Source of the DNA: Hyphomicrobiales bacterium
GTDB lineage: Bacteria; Pseudomonadota; Alphaproteobacteria; Rhizobiales; Rhizobiaceae
Direction of reading: 5' to 3'
Assembly (NCBI GenBank): GCA_900469475.1
Contig: UBXG01000021.1
Location: forward strand, 1 to 41,324
DNA: 41,324 bases
Position 1 is the stretch's first letter, and each line of letters opens with the position of its first letter. Below are positions 28,101 to 34,250 of the stretch, one piece after another. The notes below the pieces were generated by a model. That model was not told the DNA's origin, ran no database searches, and was given only the letters and a program-made list of their open reading frames with translations. The position numbers and the translations under genes are program-made.

Positions 28101-31100
28101 AACGCATAGGAGCCGTCGGCATTGATGGTCAGCGTGGCGACGGTCTCGTGATTGGCGCTATAGGCAACCCAGGTCGTCGCGCCGCCGGAAACCGTCGGCT
28201 TGCCCCAGGTCACGTCTTCCTGCTGCGCGAAACCGTTGGCATCGACATAGATCGTTTTCAAGGCCGGCAGGCTGGACTGATCAATGGAGACGCTGGCAAA
28301 ACCGTCGGCGCCGGCGCCGAACAGGGCGCCGGCAGCGCCCGATACGCTGTGGGCATTGGCGTCGTTGGCATCCAGGTTTCCGCCGACCTGCGCATCGTCG
28401 TTGAGCGGCGAAGCGGTGTTGTCAACCGTGTGAGCAATCGGCACGTCATCCTTGACGCCAACCGTCAGCGAGCCGGTTGCCTTGTCGCCGTCGCCATCGG
28501 TGACGGTGAAGTTGAATGTCAGGGACAGGGTCTCTTCGGCGTCTTGCGACGTCGGATGCGCGAGCGGCGCTCCGGTGGAGAACTTATAAGAGCCGTCGGC
28601 ATTAATGGTCAGCGTGGCAACGGTCTGATTATGCTCGCTGCTGGCGATCCAGGTCGTGCTGCCGTCGGCGACCTGTGCTTTGCTCCAGGTCGCGGCTTCC
28701 TGATGCGCGACGCCATTTTCGTCGGTGTAGATCGTCGTCAGCTTCGGCAGATCCGAATGAGCGATCGCGACACTCTTGAACCCATCCGCACCCATATTGA
28801 ACAGACTGCCGACGTTGCCGCTTACGCTTTTATCTTCATCGGTCTGGTCGGGATTACCGCCTGTCAACATATCGTCGTTGACGAGATGCTCAGCTGTGAC
28901 GGTGTTAGCGACCGGAAGACTGTCGGCGACGTTGAGCGTCAGAAAGCCCGTCGCCTTATCGCCATCACCGTCGGTGACTTCGAAGCCGATCTTGAAGTTC
29001 TCGTTGTCGGAGCCCTTGGCATCGGCGAACGCGCCGGATTGGACATAGGTATAGCTGCCATCGGAGTGGACGGTCAGCGTGAAGATGACGTGGCCGGAAT
29101 CCCTTCCGGTCGCGGTGTAGACCGTGTCGCCGGAGTCGTCCCTCGAGGTGCTGTAGGATAGACCTTCCTTGTGAGCGACGCCGTTTTCATCAATGTTGAT
29201 GGCCCTGAGACCGGTTGGATTGGTGAAGGTCAGTCGCGCGAAGCCATCGGCGCCGGTCGTAAACAGGCTGCCCACTGCGCCGCTGACGGAGTCGCTCTTG
29301 GCGCCATCCGGCGGTGTCGGGCCTTCGCTCGGCTGCTCAACAAGCAGCTGGACGGGGGGCGGATTCGTCCCCGAGGAGGTCGACGTGGTGTCATGGAGGC
29401 TGCCCGGTTCGACCGTCACGTTGTTGGCGGCCGGAAGGCTGTCGGCGACGTTAAGCGTCAGCGAGCCTGTCGCCTTGTCGCCATCGCCGTCGGTGACTTC
29501 AAAGGAGATCTTGAAATTCTCGTTGTCGGAGCCCTTGGCATCGGCGAATGCACCGGATTGCACGTAGGTATAGCTGCCGTCGGCGCCGACGGTCAGAGTG
29601 AAGAGAACCTGGCCCGATTCCTTGCCGGTTGCGGTGTAGATGGTGTTGCCCAGATTGTCCGTCGTGGTGCTATAGGACAGGCCTTCCTTGTGAGCCACAC
29701 CGTTGGCATCGATGTAGATCCCCTTGAGGCCGGTCGGATCCGTGAAGCTGACTTGTTGGAAGCCGTCAGCGCCGGCGGTGAACAGGCTGCCCGATCCGCC
29801 GCTGACGCTGTCGGTGGCACCTTCCGACGGGGTTGACCCCTCGCTCGGCTCGACGAGTGGGCGCAGCGGCGTCTGCTCGGTGGGTGTTGTGTCGTAAAGG
29901 CTACCTGTGCCGACCGTGACGTCGCTGGCGACAGGCCTGTCGTCGGCAACAGTAACGGTGAAGCTGTTCGTGGCGGTGTCGCCATCGGAATCGGTGGCCG
30001 TGTAGCCGAAGGTCAGCGTGATGGCATCTGAGCCCTTGGCGTCATCAAGCGACTGAACCAGCGTGAAGTTATAATGACCGTTGTCTGTGTCGGAAACCGT
30101 CGCATAGAAGACGATGCTCGAACCGATCGCACCCTTTGCATCTGCGACAGCCGTCGGAGCAACATCACCGGTGTAACCGACCAGCGTACCGTCAGCGAGT
30201 AACGCGGTGTGAACTGCAAGACCGTGTGAGCTGAGCGTGCCGTTGTTCTCAACCGTCGCCGAAACTGTGGCATCGGTAAAGGCGACCGAGCGGTCGCCGA
30301 CGCCACCCTGATTGGTATTGGCGTTGTCGGCGCCCCAGGAGATGTTGAGCGAGCCGGTGGCCGTCGCGGCGCCAGTATCATGGGTCAGGGCTGCGTTGCC
30401 GGCAGCCAGCACCGCCTCGGTGACCGAGCCCACATCGCCGGTCGAGGCGACGGGCTTGTCGTCGGCGACCGTGATGGTGAAGCTATTCGTCGCCGTATCA
30501 CCATCGGAATCGGTGGCTGTGTAACCGAAGGTCAAGGTGATCGCGTCGGAGCCCTTGGCATCATCGAGCGACTGGACCAGCGTGAAGTTATAGTGGCCGT
30601 TGTCGGTATCGGAGACCGTGGCGTAGAAGACAACGTTGGCTGCCGAGGTTGCCGTCGGAGCCGCCTCACCGGTGTAGCCAACCAAGGTGCCGTCGGCGAG
30701 CAGTGCCGTGTGAACGGCAAGACCATGTGAGCTGAGCGTGCCGTTGTCCTCACCCGTTGCCGAAACTGTGGCATCGGTAAAGGCAACCGAGCGGTCGCCG
30801 GCTCCGCCCTTGTCGGTATTGGCGTTGTCAGCACCCCAGGAGATGTTGAGCGAACCGGTGGCCGTCGCGGCGCCAGTATCATGAGTCAGGGCTGCGTTGC
30901 CGACAGCCAGAGCGCCTTCGGTGATCGAGCCCGCATCGCCGAGGGCGGCGACAGGCTTATCATCGGCGACCGTGATGGTGAAGCTATTCGTCGCCGTATC
31001 ACCATCGGAATCGGTGGCCGTATAGCCGAAGGTCAAGGTGATCGCGTCGGAGCCCTTGGCATCATCGAGCGACTGGACCAGCGTGAAGTTATAGTGGCCA

Positions 31101-32536
31101 TTGTCGGTATCGGAGACCGTGGCATAGAAGACGACGTTGGCCGCGGAGGTTGCCGTCGGAGCCGTCTCACCGGTGTAGCCAACCAGCGTACCATTGGCCA
31201 AAATTGCCGTGTGCACGGCCAGGCCATGCGAGGTCAGGGTACCATTGTCCTCACCCGTCGCTGCCACTGTGGCATTGGTAAAGGCGACCGAGCGATCGCC
31301 GAGGCCTCCCTTGTCAGTGTTGGCGCTATCAGCGCCCCAGGAGATATTGAGCGAGCCGGTGGCCGTCGCGGCGCCAGTATCATGGGTCAGGGCTGCGTTG
31401 CCGGCAGCCAGCACCGCCTCGGTGACCGAGCCCGCCGTACCGACGGCCGCAACCGGCACGCTATCGGTGATGTCGACGCTCGCGACAGCCGAAACCGTGT
31501 GGCCGCTCGTGTCGGAGACCGTGTAGCGAAATTGCAGTTCAAGCACATCGCTGGCCGAATTGGCACCGCGTGGATGGTCGAGGGCGGCGAGCTGGGTGAA
31601 GGTATACTCGCCGGTGGAGGCGTTGAATACCAGCGTGAAGACGGTAACGCCATTGGCAATGCCGGTGACGGTCTGGCCGTTTTGGGTGACAACAACCGCA
31701 ACTCCGCCGGAGGTCAAACCAGATAGCTGCTGCGTGCCGCTGTCGGAGATTTCTGCTTCGCCGACCAATGTGACTGTGGTGATCGAGGCGTTGTTACCAC
31801 CGAAACCGAAGCGGCCAGTGCCGCTTGCCGCGAGGAAGGCGCCAGTGCTGCTGCCGTGCTCGACGAGCGAGGCCGTTTCCGTCGCCCGCGGATCGATGAA
31901 GGGAACCCGGGTCTGGGTGCCGGAGAGATTGCCGCCGTTCCCGCCACCGATTAAGTCGCCAGGACCGAGAAGGCCGATCAGATTCAGCGGCGTGCGCGGA
32001 TTCCCGGCCTGGGCGTCCGTGAACTGGTGACCGGAGTCCGTACCATTGCCGGCGTGAACCGAACCATCGGGACCTTCAGCGACATTGATGCCCTGCTGCT
32101 GTAGTGCCGCGACGACGGCCTGCTGCGGCAGCGTCACTTCCCCGATCAGGAAGGTAGGAACATGCAGAGCACCGTTGATGATGACAATGCGCGTTCCGTC
32201 GGCCTGGATGAGAACAAGGTTGCGTCCCTCGACATGGATATCGTCGATAGAGGTGTTCGGCGGCAGATGGACGACGTTGCCCTGATCCGGCACGATCTGG
32301 ATCGGCGCCGAGGCGGGAGCATTTTGCGGCTCGTTCGCGGCTAGTCGCCCCGTCTTGCCATTCGCCTGTTGTTCCTCGGCTTGCGCCACCTCGAATGCAG
32401 CGACATCAGCATTCTGCGACAGCGGCAGCGAATAAACGGGGCCGGCATCAGCTGCAATGCCCTCGTCCCGACCGCTTGATGCGAAATCATTCGAAGCAGC
32501 TTCGTGGTTTTCGGTCGAAATGCGCAAGTCGTCCAT
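19136..32536 (-). CDS. Giant repeat-rich RTX adhesin (4466 aa), type I secretion substrate
   Basis: This is a huge surface or secreted adhesin, probably a biofilm/root-attachment protein exported by the system at 35923-40840. Residues 1-360 form an N-terminal region without a Sec signal (IDDIHVEGRNLVLIQADGTR stretch). Then follow: three nearly identical 167-residue repeats (about 363-869); six related T1SS-143-type repeats (about 870-1845), each ending in TDGDGD and DDVP; three DUF5801-like repeats (to about 2390); a mixed region; VCBS repeats including four nearly identical 126-residue units (about 3036-3540); a BIg-like region; and a C-terminus with an RTX motif (GTGGNDLL, GGAGADTFVL near 4340) and a type I signal-like end. 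The start follows GGGAG at 9 bases. No canonical LapA retention module or TAAG site is seen, although a LapG-like protease is encoded 1.7 kb away. Confidence 0.92.
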   Translation of the reverse strand: MDDLRISTENHEAASNDFASSGRDEGIAADAGPVYSLPLSQNADVAAFEVAQAEEQQANGKTGRLAANEPQNAPASAPIQIVPDQGNVVHLPPNTSIDDIHVEGRNLVLIQADGTRIVIINGALHVPTFLIGEVTLPQQAVVAALQQQGINVAEGPDGSVHAGNGTDSGHQFTDAQAGNPRTPLNLIGLLGPGDLIGGGNGGNLSGTQTRVPFIDPRATETASLVEHGSSTGAFLAASGTGRFGFGGNNASITTVTLVGEAEISDSGTQQLSGLTSGGVAVVVTQNGQTVTGIANGVTVFTLVFNASTGEYTFTQLAALDHPRGANSASDVLELQFRYTVSDTSGHTVSAVASVDITDSVPVAAVGTAGSVTEAVLAAGNAALTHDTGAATATGSLNISWGADSANTDKGGLGDRSVAFTNATVAATGEDNGTLTSHGLAVHTAILANGTLVGYTGETAPTATSAANVVFYATVSDTDNGHYNFTLVQSLDDAKGSDAITLTFGYTATDSDGDTATNSFTITVADDKPVAALGDAGSITEGALAVGNAALTHDTGAATATGSLNISWGADNANTDKGGAGDRSVAFTDATVSATGEDNGTLSSHGLAVHTALLADGTLVGYTGEAAPTATSAANVVFYATVSDTDNGHYNFTLVQSLDDAKGSDAITLTFGYTATDSDGDTATNSFTITVADDKPVASTGDVGSVTEAVLAAGNAALTHDTGAATATGSLNISWGADNANTNQGGVGDRSVAFTDATVSATVENNGTLSSHGLAVHTALLADGTLVGYTGDVAPTAVADAKGAIGSSIVFYATVSDTDNGHYNFTLVQSLDDAKGSDAITLTFGYTATDSDGDTATNSFTVTVADDRPVASDVTVGTGSLYDTTPTEQTPLRPLVEPSEGSTPSEGATDSVSGGSGSLFTAGADGFQQVSFTDPTGLKGIYIDANGVAHKEGLSYSTTTDNLGNTIYTATGKESGQVLFTLTVGADGSYTYVQSGAFADAKGSDNENFKISFEVTDGDGDKATGSLTLNVADSLPAANNVTVEPGSLHDTTSTSSGTNPPPVQLLVEQPSEGPTPPDGAKSDSVSGAVGSLFTTGADGFARLTFTNPTGLRAINIDENGVAHKEGLSYSTSRDDSGDTVYTATGRDSGHVIFTLTVHSDGSYTYVQSGAFADAKGSDNENFKIGFEVTDGDGDKATGFLTLNVADSLPVANTVTAEHLVNDDMLTGGNPDQTDEDKSVSGNVGSLFNMGADGFKSVAIAHSDLPKLTTIYTDENGVAHQEAATWSKAQVADGSTTWIASSEHNQTVATLTINADGSYKFSTGAPLAHPTSQDAEETLSLTFNFTVTDGDGDKATGSLTVGVKDDVPIAHTVDNTASPLNDDAQVGGNLDANDANAHSVSGAAGALFGAGADGFASVSIDQSSLPALKTIYVDANGFAQQEDVTWGKPTVSGGATTWVAYSANHETVATLTINADGSYAFSTSAPLVHSTSGTTEDSLPLTFTFTVTDGDNDTSTGSLTLHVTDDVPLANSVTVTSVTLNDDALKGGNPDTVGVANTDTVSGASGTLFAGGADGVHQVTLGTTTDFSAIYTGKDGFAHVESVVWGSPTTAAGGETIWVATGKDSGQTVATLTIGTDGSYSFTLSAPVAHGSSQTAENTQDLTFNFTVTDGDSDTASGALTITVKDDAPIAYKVDATSTPLNDDAQAHGNPDGGSADVNTINGAAGALFSAGADGVKSVSMDSLPTLKAIYLDSHGIGHQESVTWASSSANGVTNWTATGTSSHATVAVLTVGSDGSYSFTADAPLVHSTSSTTEDSLMLNFGFTITDGDGDAAKGSLAIAITDDVPVASGTTVAVRADEGDIHNLLSHGNSPLDGTHDGSSSQLALFGLGFAATVSGSLASTVSFGADGAAVGGGFSFTANATSTLTGLHLTSGGEALSYAVVNNVIIGYVDNDHHSGYNPLVDRPILSLSLSSGGNFTFQQYDQLDNVAGPGNDLRSGNGSISAIDFGSVIQATDGDGDSVTLTGALKVTIVDDAPRIDLALTGSITIDESGSGDNDVSASFSVKSLFAGITGGNDPHMSTVYGQHNVVSPSVSMGADDARGATSGLTLHIDNADSGLTTTAGQAITLSQLADGTVVGKIADGEIAFAIRIDDSGKVSIAQYMAIANPNTSKSDGDTVDLTGKLSAVLGVTDSDGDTVVRSVSIGGSIHFDDAGPSIGGGVSTRTLVEHDLVTNSGPLSPSGICTGDVALNLAFGADGPAAHAATFVAQSNGSYFTASYGNNQTLDATKLSSGGNALSYSLSGDGMTLIAYTGSNAADQSSWVFKVALSQDSSHTSGAYNFTLYKGLDDVNGQANLSDMKLTFQVAGHDGDGDTTTGTQSFTIDVIDDVPTLVDHAFVSASVLETAINAPIVTTGSYIIDFNTVTPATAGLTVTEGSVGDGQVGQSSNNGDIVLVSNAGTTFVVTQMDITESSPGHSPTQPVTIIGIGADGKTYTTTFTPTDGNTTFSVTAGSPLYNVQLTSITVSPHDAARAITLDNIHVIDTTTTPTNAPAETTLDLTSLVHGGADSPLTWSVNTIAAGTYSNSVTGGTGLTYNGTAITLASADGHTITGSAGGVTVFTLTIDPTSGHATFDLYHPIDGGKTLPLDFSKYLTATDFDGDSVTPASGSVTIVVQSAADNLPTISSAGVVSSVSESGLSGGTGTPGVSNVHSGSIAITAGDTPSTVIISGHTFNVGAAIANGDANANIQGTYGTLHIVSVTATAINYTYTLTGATNGAGNHDDFSVKISDAPIDGESQTATLTFNITDDKPIASTVSLGSMLENDNPTFTLAAGTIAFGADGAAANGAIHVDSVKATGDLAGVTLNPSMISIDAGHVTITPGAAFDALSAGHTSILSIGYTLTDGDGSKSSGTFNITINGKNDAAVITGDVSGSVTEAGGVNNGTAGSPVASGVLSATDVDSDPSFTAQSNEATSYGHFTIGADGHWSYLLDNSNSAVQALNSTGNNTTLHDIVTVTTTDGTSQQIDITINGTNDAPTIALVGSDSATGSVTEAGVNVPDDAAHNTATGHLTGADVDGPSLTWSLVTGNGQTANADGSVTGAYGTLSVDQSGNWVYHLDQSKADSLTASNHPQESFTVQLDDGQGGITTQTVVVAVNGANDAPTIALVGGDSATGSVTEAGVNVPDDVAHNMATGHLTGADVDSPLLTWSLVTGNGQTANVDGSVTGAYGTLSVDQSGNWIYHLDQSKADSLTASNHPQESFTVQLDDGQGGITTQTVVVTVNGTNDAPTIALVGSDSAIGNVTEAGIGVANDSAHNTVSGHLTGADIDSASLTWSVVASGNQTTNPGGSVTGAYGTLSISADGTWSYHLDQSKADSLNAPDHPQESFTVQLDDGQGGITTQTVVVTVNGTNDAPTIALVGSDSAIGNVTEAGIGVANDGAHNTVSGHLTGADIDSASLTWSVVASGSQAANPGGSVTGAYGTLSVGSDGTWSYVLDQSKADPLNASDHPQESFTVQVSDGQGGITTQAVMVTVNGTNDAASIAGSAIGSVTEDGQLTANGVLTVADVDNGQNHFQAPSSLTATYGTFTFNATTGAWGYTLNNSTSNVQALNGGQTVTDKLTVTSADGTASQDIVVTIHGTNESVSAPSISSVTDNVGPIQGNLANGAVTDDTNLDIRVSLAGTGAVSGDTVQLYNGTTALGSAVTLTAANISNGYVNIATPTLTNGSTYNFRASLTDAGTTSPLSPSGAYDIKIDTTAPTVAITQSHGGGSGTFTFTFSQAVSGFTAADITTFNILSLFNFQHIGLNGSGQDVYTVNFLYNTNNNGWKYVTVDGSTYTDLAGNSGTDGSSNAFKPAGISGEAINLAFSTPSDHVGAVTLTVAGFPAGWKLSEGTHNADGTWTVVTNNPSLLTVTSPDGITGAVVVQVTETWVNADGSTGMAAVADNVEAYAKGSPIFAWSGDDTLTASSGNDTLVFANTIGKDVVHNFDVAHDKIDLIGFAGFNSFADVLAHLSSDAAGNAIITLGNGETITLAGVSAAALTADDFLFNEAVVTHNNGDMVVADGALMPFSGTLDNTGSIHITSTGSETAFEIVQHGLTLTGGGAVILSDDASNIIFGSGDNVTLTNVDNTISGAGQLGDGHLMLVNEGTIIARGSHALVIDTGVNAVSNTGTLEATGTGGLHIHSDVVNNGLLWANGGDVKLDGNISGTGTVLLSGHANLEIGGLFNEAITLGKDAQSTITIDHAAAFTGTVAGLDGNDALRFGDISAATASFSYAENAAKTGGVLTVTDGTHTASIGLTGEYSASDFLLGHDSTSAEIDFSGIGHLYGTGGNDLLTSGGGYIMTGGAGADTFVLDAKALHNLNMADAITDFSPKGDGDKLDVSNLLNALIGEHPGMTEASAVASMTAEIDTAANSTKISVNAGSETHVVATLQNYAPTGHDAVHVLFNNHEEQLATHAQTAGA
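21920..23430 (-). repeat. Four tandem 378-bp VCBS-repeat units
   Basis: Four units of 126 codons, each running from ALVGSDSA to VNGTNDAPTI, are arranged head to tail. For example, the block starting cctcggtcac at 22243 recurs at 22621, exactly 378 bases later, with long identical stretches. The middle copies are nearly identical in DNA, which suggests recent duplication or gene conversion. Confidence 0.9.
29930..31449 (-). repeat. Three tandem 501-bp adhesin repeats
   Basis: Three units of 167 codons (the third about five codons longer) encode nearly identical Ig-like repeats with LTHDTGAATATGSLNISWGA and SLDDAKGSDAITLTFGYTA. Matching positions such as the conserved gtcagggctgcg block fall near 31382, 30881 and 30380, giving a 501-bp period. 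High DNA identity points to recent expansion. Confidence 0.9.
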
Positions 32537-32777
32537 GGGTCTGGCTCCCGGTGTCTCTTAATTTGCCGCAATCAATTACGGGAGCGGGACGATTGCAATA
32601 CTTCGTTAACCCCATCGATATAGCCGGTTATGCAGCACTGCGGAATTATTTTACCGATGGTTAACTTAACCAAAGAACAAGTCGTTAAGTATATCGCTTG
32701 ACTTTACGTCAGCCGCGGTGTGCAAATGCGGCCCGATAGGCTGTTGCGGCCTTCCATAGATAATCGGGGGAGTAGTT
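32537..32777. promoter_or_regulatory. Divergent regulatory region of adhesin and lipoprotein genes
   Basis: This AT-rich 241-base region lies between two divergent genes and carries a perfect inverted repeat TGGTTAA-C-TTAACCA (32658-32672), plus further GTTAA elements at 32605-32609 and 32683-32687. The arrangement suggests an operator for a dimeric regulator; half-sites also resemble CtrA-type TTAACC elements. No standard promoter is convincing on either strand. Confidence 0.5.
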
Positions 32778-33989
32778 GTGCCGTTTGCGATCAGCCTTTC
32801 GTTGGACCTTTTAACCGAGCGGTTGCCGCGCAGACTGCATCGGCGACCAGCACGCGGTACAGCCCTCATCCTTTGTGCCGGCATCGCCGGCTGTCAGATG
32901 GACGGTGTCGGACTTGAGAACAACAGCAAGACGGACGACATAAAAATGCCGTCCACCGCCATTGAGGAGACCTATGGCGGCGATAGCGGCACGGAAATCA
33001 CATTGCTACTGCGCAAGGGCGCGGCCGGCCTATATGAGGGTGCATCCCGCGACGTCCGCGATGGGGCGGTGCTTGGCGTCGGCGAACTCGGTAACAATCA
33101 GGTTCGGTTGCGCGTCAAAGATGTCGGTCCGGGTCTTGCTGGTGTTGCCGCACAGGTCGCGGCGGCCAAAGGCCGAAATGCTGCGTTGATCGTCAGCTAT
33201 TTGCCGCCGGCCGAGACTGCATCCATTGCTGCCATTCCTCCCACCCAACGCCCGCCGTTGCTTAATCTTGCGAGCGCGACCGCCACCACGGGCGGAGACG
33301 TCTTCAACCTCGCCTCGGGCGAAATCGACAGCGCAACCGAGGGCGTCAAGGCGGCAGCTCCCGCGGGTCATAAGAAGGTATCGGCGCTAGTACCTGCAGA
33401 TTTTTCTCAATCCGATACAACGAGATTGGGCACCGCCATCTGGAACAGCGGCAACACGTTCATGGGCCTAGGCCGTTACGGCGCAAGCGATCAGGCCGCC
33501 GATATCCTGACCAAGAACCGGCCGTTGATCCAATCAGCCGAAATCGTAGTCATTCTCGGAAACACGTCCGAAATCGGCATGGCTGCAAGTGCCGTACGCA
33601 GCGCCACCATTCCTGGTCAGGCGCTGGTCGGCACCAACAACTGGCCGCAAGCGGTATATGCGACGCCGGCTGTTGCTGGCGCATTTGTCGCGACTGACGA
33701 TACGCAGAGCAGCGGGCTCATTGCAGAGCGTTATCAACGCCATTTCAATCACCCACTGACGACCTCCGGCTCTTATGGCTATGATGCCATGGCGATCGCC
33801 TCCGGCCTCGTCCGTTCCCAGGGGCCGCAAGCCATCACTAGCGCCAACCTGACAAACAAGGTTGGCTTTCGCGGCACGACCGGACTTTTCCGCTTCAACA
33901 CCTCCGGCATGGTGGAGCGCAAAATGGTGATCAATACGATCGACGGCGGTAAACTGCAGGTTTCCACACAGCCCACACAGTCGTTCTGA
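32778..33989 (+). CDS. Periplasmic-binding-protein-like lipoprotein (Peripla_BP_6 type)
   Basis: This 403-residue protein looks like a type I periplasmic substrate-binding protein (Leu/Ile/Val-binding fold). An arginine-rich N-terminus and a hydrophobic stretch end in a lipobox-like IAGC (Cys39). The body shows the fold's alternating pattern: LLLRKGAAGLYEGASRDVRDGA, then AALIVSYLPP, EIVVILGNTSE and YGYDAMAIASGLVRSQ near the end, typical of receptor-family ligand-binding proteins. The GTG start is preceded by GGGGAG. No ABC importer genes accompany it, so it may be a sensor or an assembly factor for the adhesin system rather than part of a transporter. It sits head to head with the adhesin gene. 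Confidence 0.72.
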   Translation: MPFAISLSLDLLTERLPRRLHRRPARGTALILCAGIAGCQMDGVGLENNSKTDDIKMPSTAIEETYGGDSGTEITLLLRKGAAGLYEGASRDVRDGAVLGVGELGNNQVRLRVKDVGPGLAGVAAQVAAAKGRNAALIVSYLPPAETASIAAIPPTQRPPLLNLASATATTGGDVFNLASGEIDSATEGVKAAAPAGHKKVSALVPADFSQSDTTRLGTAIWNSGNTFMGLGRYGASDQAADILTKNRPLIQSAEIVVILGNTSEIGMAASAVRSATIPGQALVGTNNWPQAVYATPAVAGAFVATDDTQSSGLIAERYQRHFNHPLTTSGSYGYDAMAIASGLVRSQGPQAITSANLTNKVGFRGTTGLFRFNTSGMVERKMVINTIDGGKLQVSTQPTQSF

Positions 33990-34250
33990 AGCCGGATAAT
34001 CCCATAGAGGACATTGCGCGTCCTTGCGGCGCTGTCGCCATCACGATTGTACCATTTCACCGACGCGACCTTGGGATTGGACCAATTTGGCACCCGCTTG
34101 GCTGCATCATCCTTAATACTTTCCAACTGGACCCTGTAGAATTTTATACTTATTTGATCGCTTAATTTATATTTAATTTATCTACGTTTCCGAACGTCAT
34201 ATTCAGGAGTATCTCGCACTATTCTCTCAAACGGGAGAAATAGTGCACCA
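33990..34250 (+). promoter_or_regulatory. Leader region of the LapG-like protease gene with repeats and TTAA box
   Basis: The AT-rich stretch 34140-34185 contains two copies of TTAATTTAT (34162-34170, 34173-34181) 11 bases apart. The same bases form TTAA-N7-TTAA (34162-34176), the spacing of CtrA-type boxes. A hairpin lies just before the start codon (listed separately). Confidence 0.4.
34216..34246 (+). promoter_or_regulatory. Hairpin covering the translation-initiation region of the LapG-like gene
   Basis: GCACTATT (34216-34223) pairs with AATAGTGC (34239-34246), extended by TCTC (34225-34228) with GAGA (34235-34238) around one bulged C. This 12-bp stem ends 4 bases before the ATG and includes the GGGAG Shine-Dalgarno candidate (34233-34237) in its loop side and 3' arm. 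It could control translation or act as an operator. Confidence 0.55.

Noticed and set aside
21920..31449. Regularly spaced direct repeats that might suggest a CRISPR array
   Set aside because: The periods (378 and 501 bp) and open reading frame show protein repeats, not CRISPR repeats and spacers; no cas genes are present.
19103..31726. Many long plus-strand open frames (for example 19103-20212, 21815-23176, 24626-26026, 27593-29161, 30881-31726)
   Set aside because: They are antisense to the giant adhesin gene. They repeat with the same period as its repeats, are rich in arginine and lack family resemblance, so they are shadows of its codon bias.
32100..32536. Search for a LapG-type di-alanine cleavage site in the adhesin N-terminus
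   Set aside because: Ala-Ala pairs occur (EAAS, IAAD, LAAN, VAAL), but none is in a TAAG/PAAG-type context, so no site is claimed.
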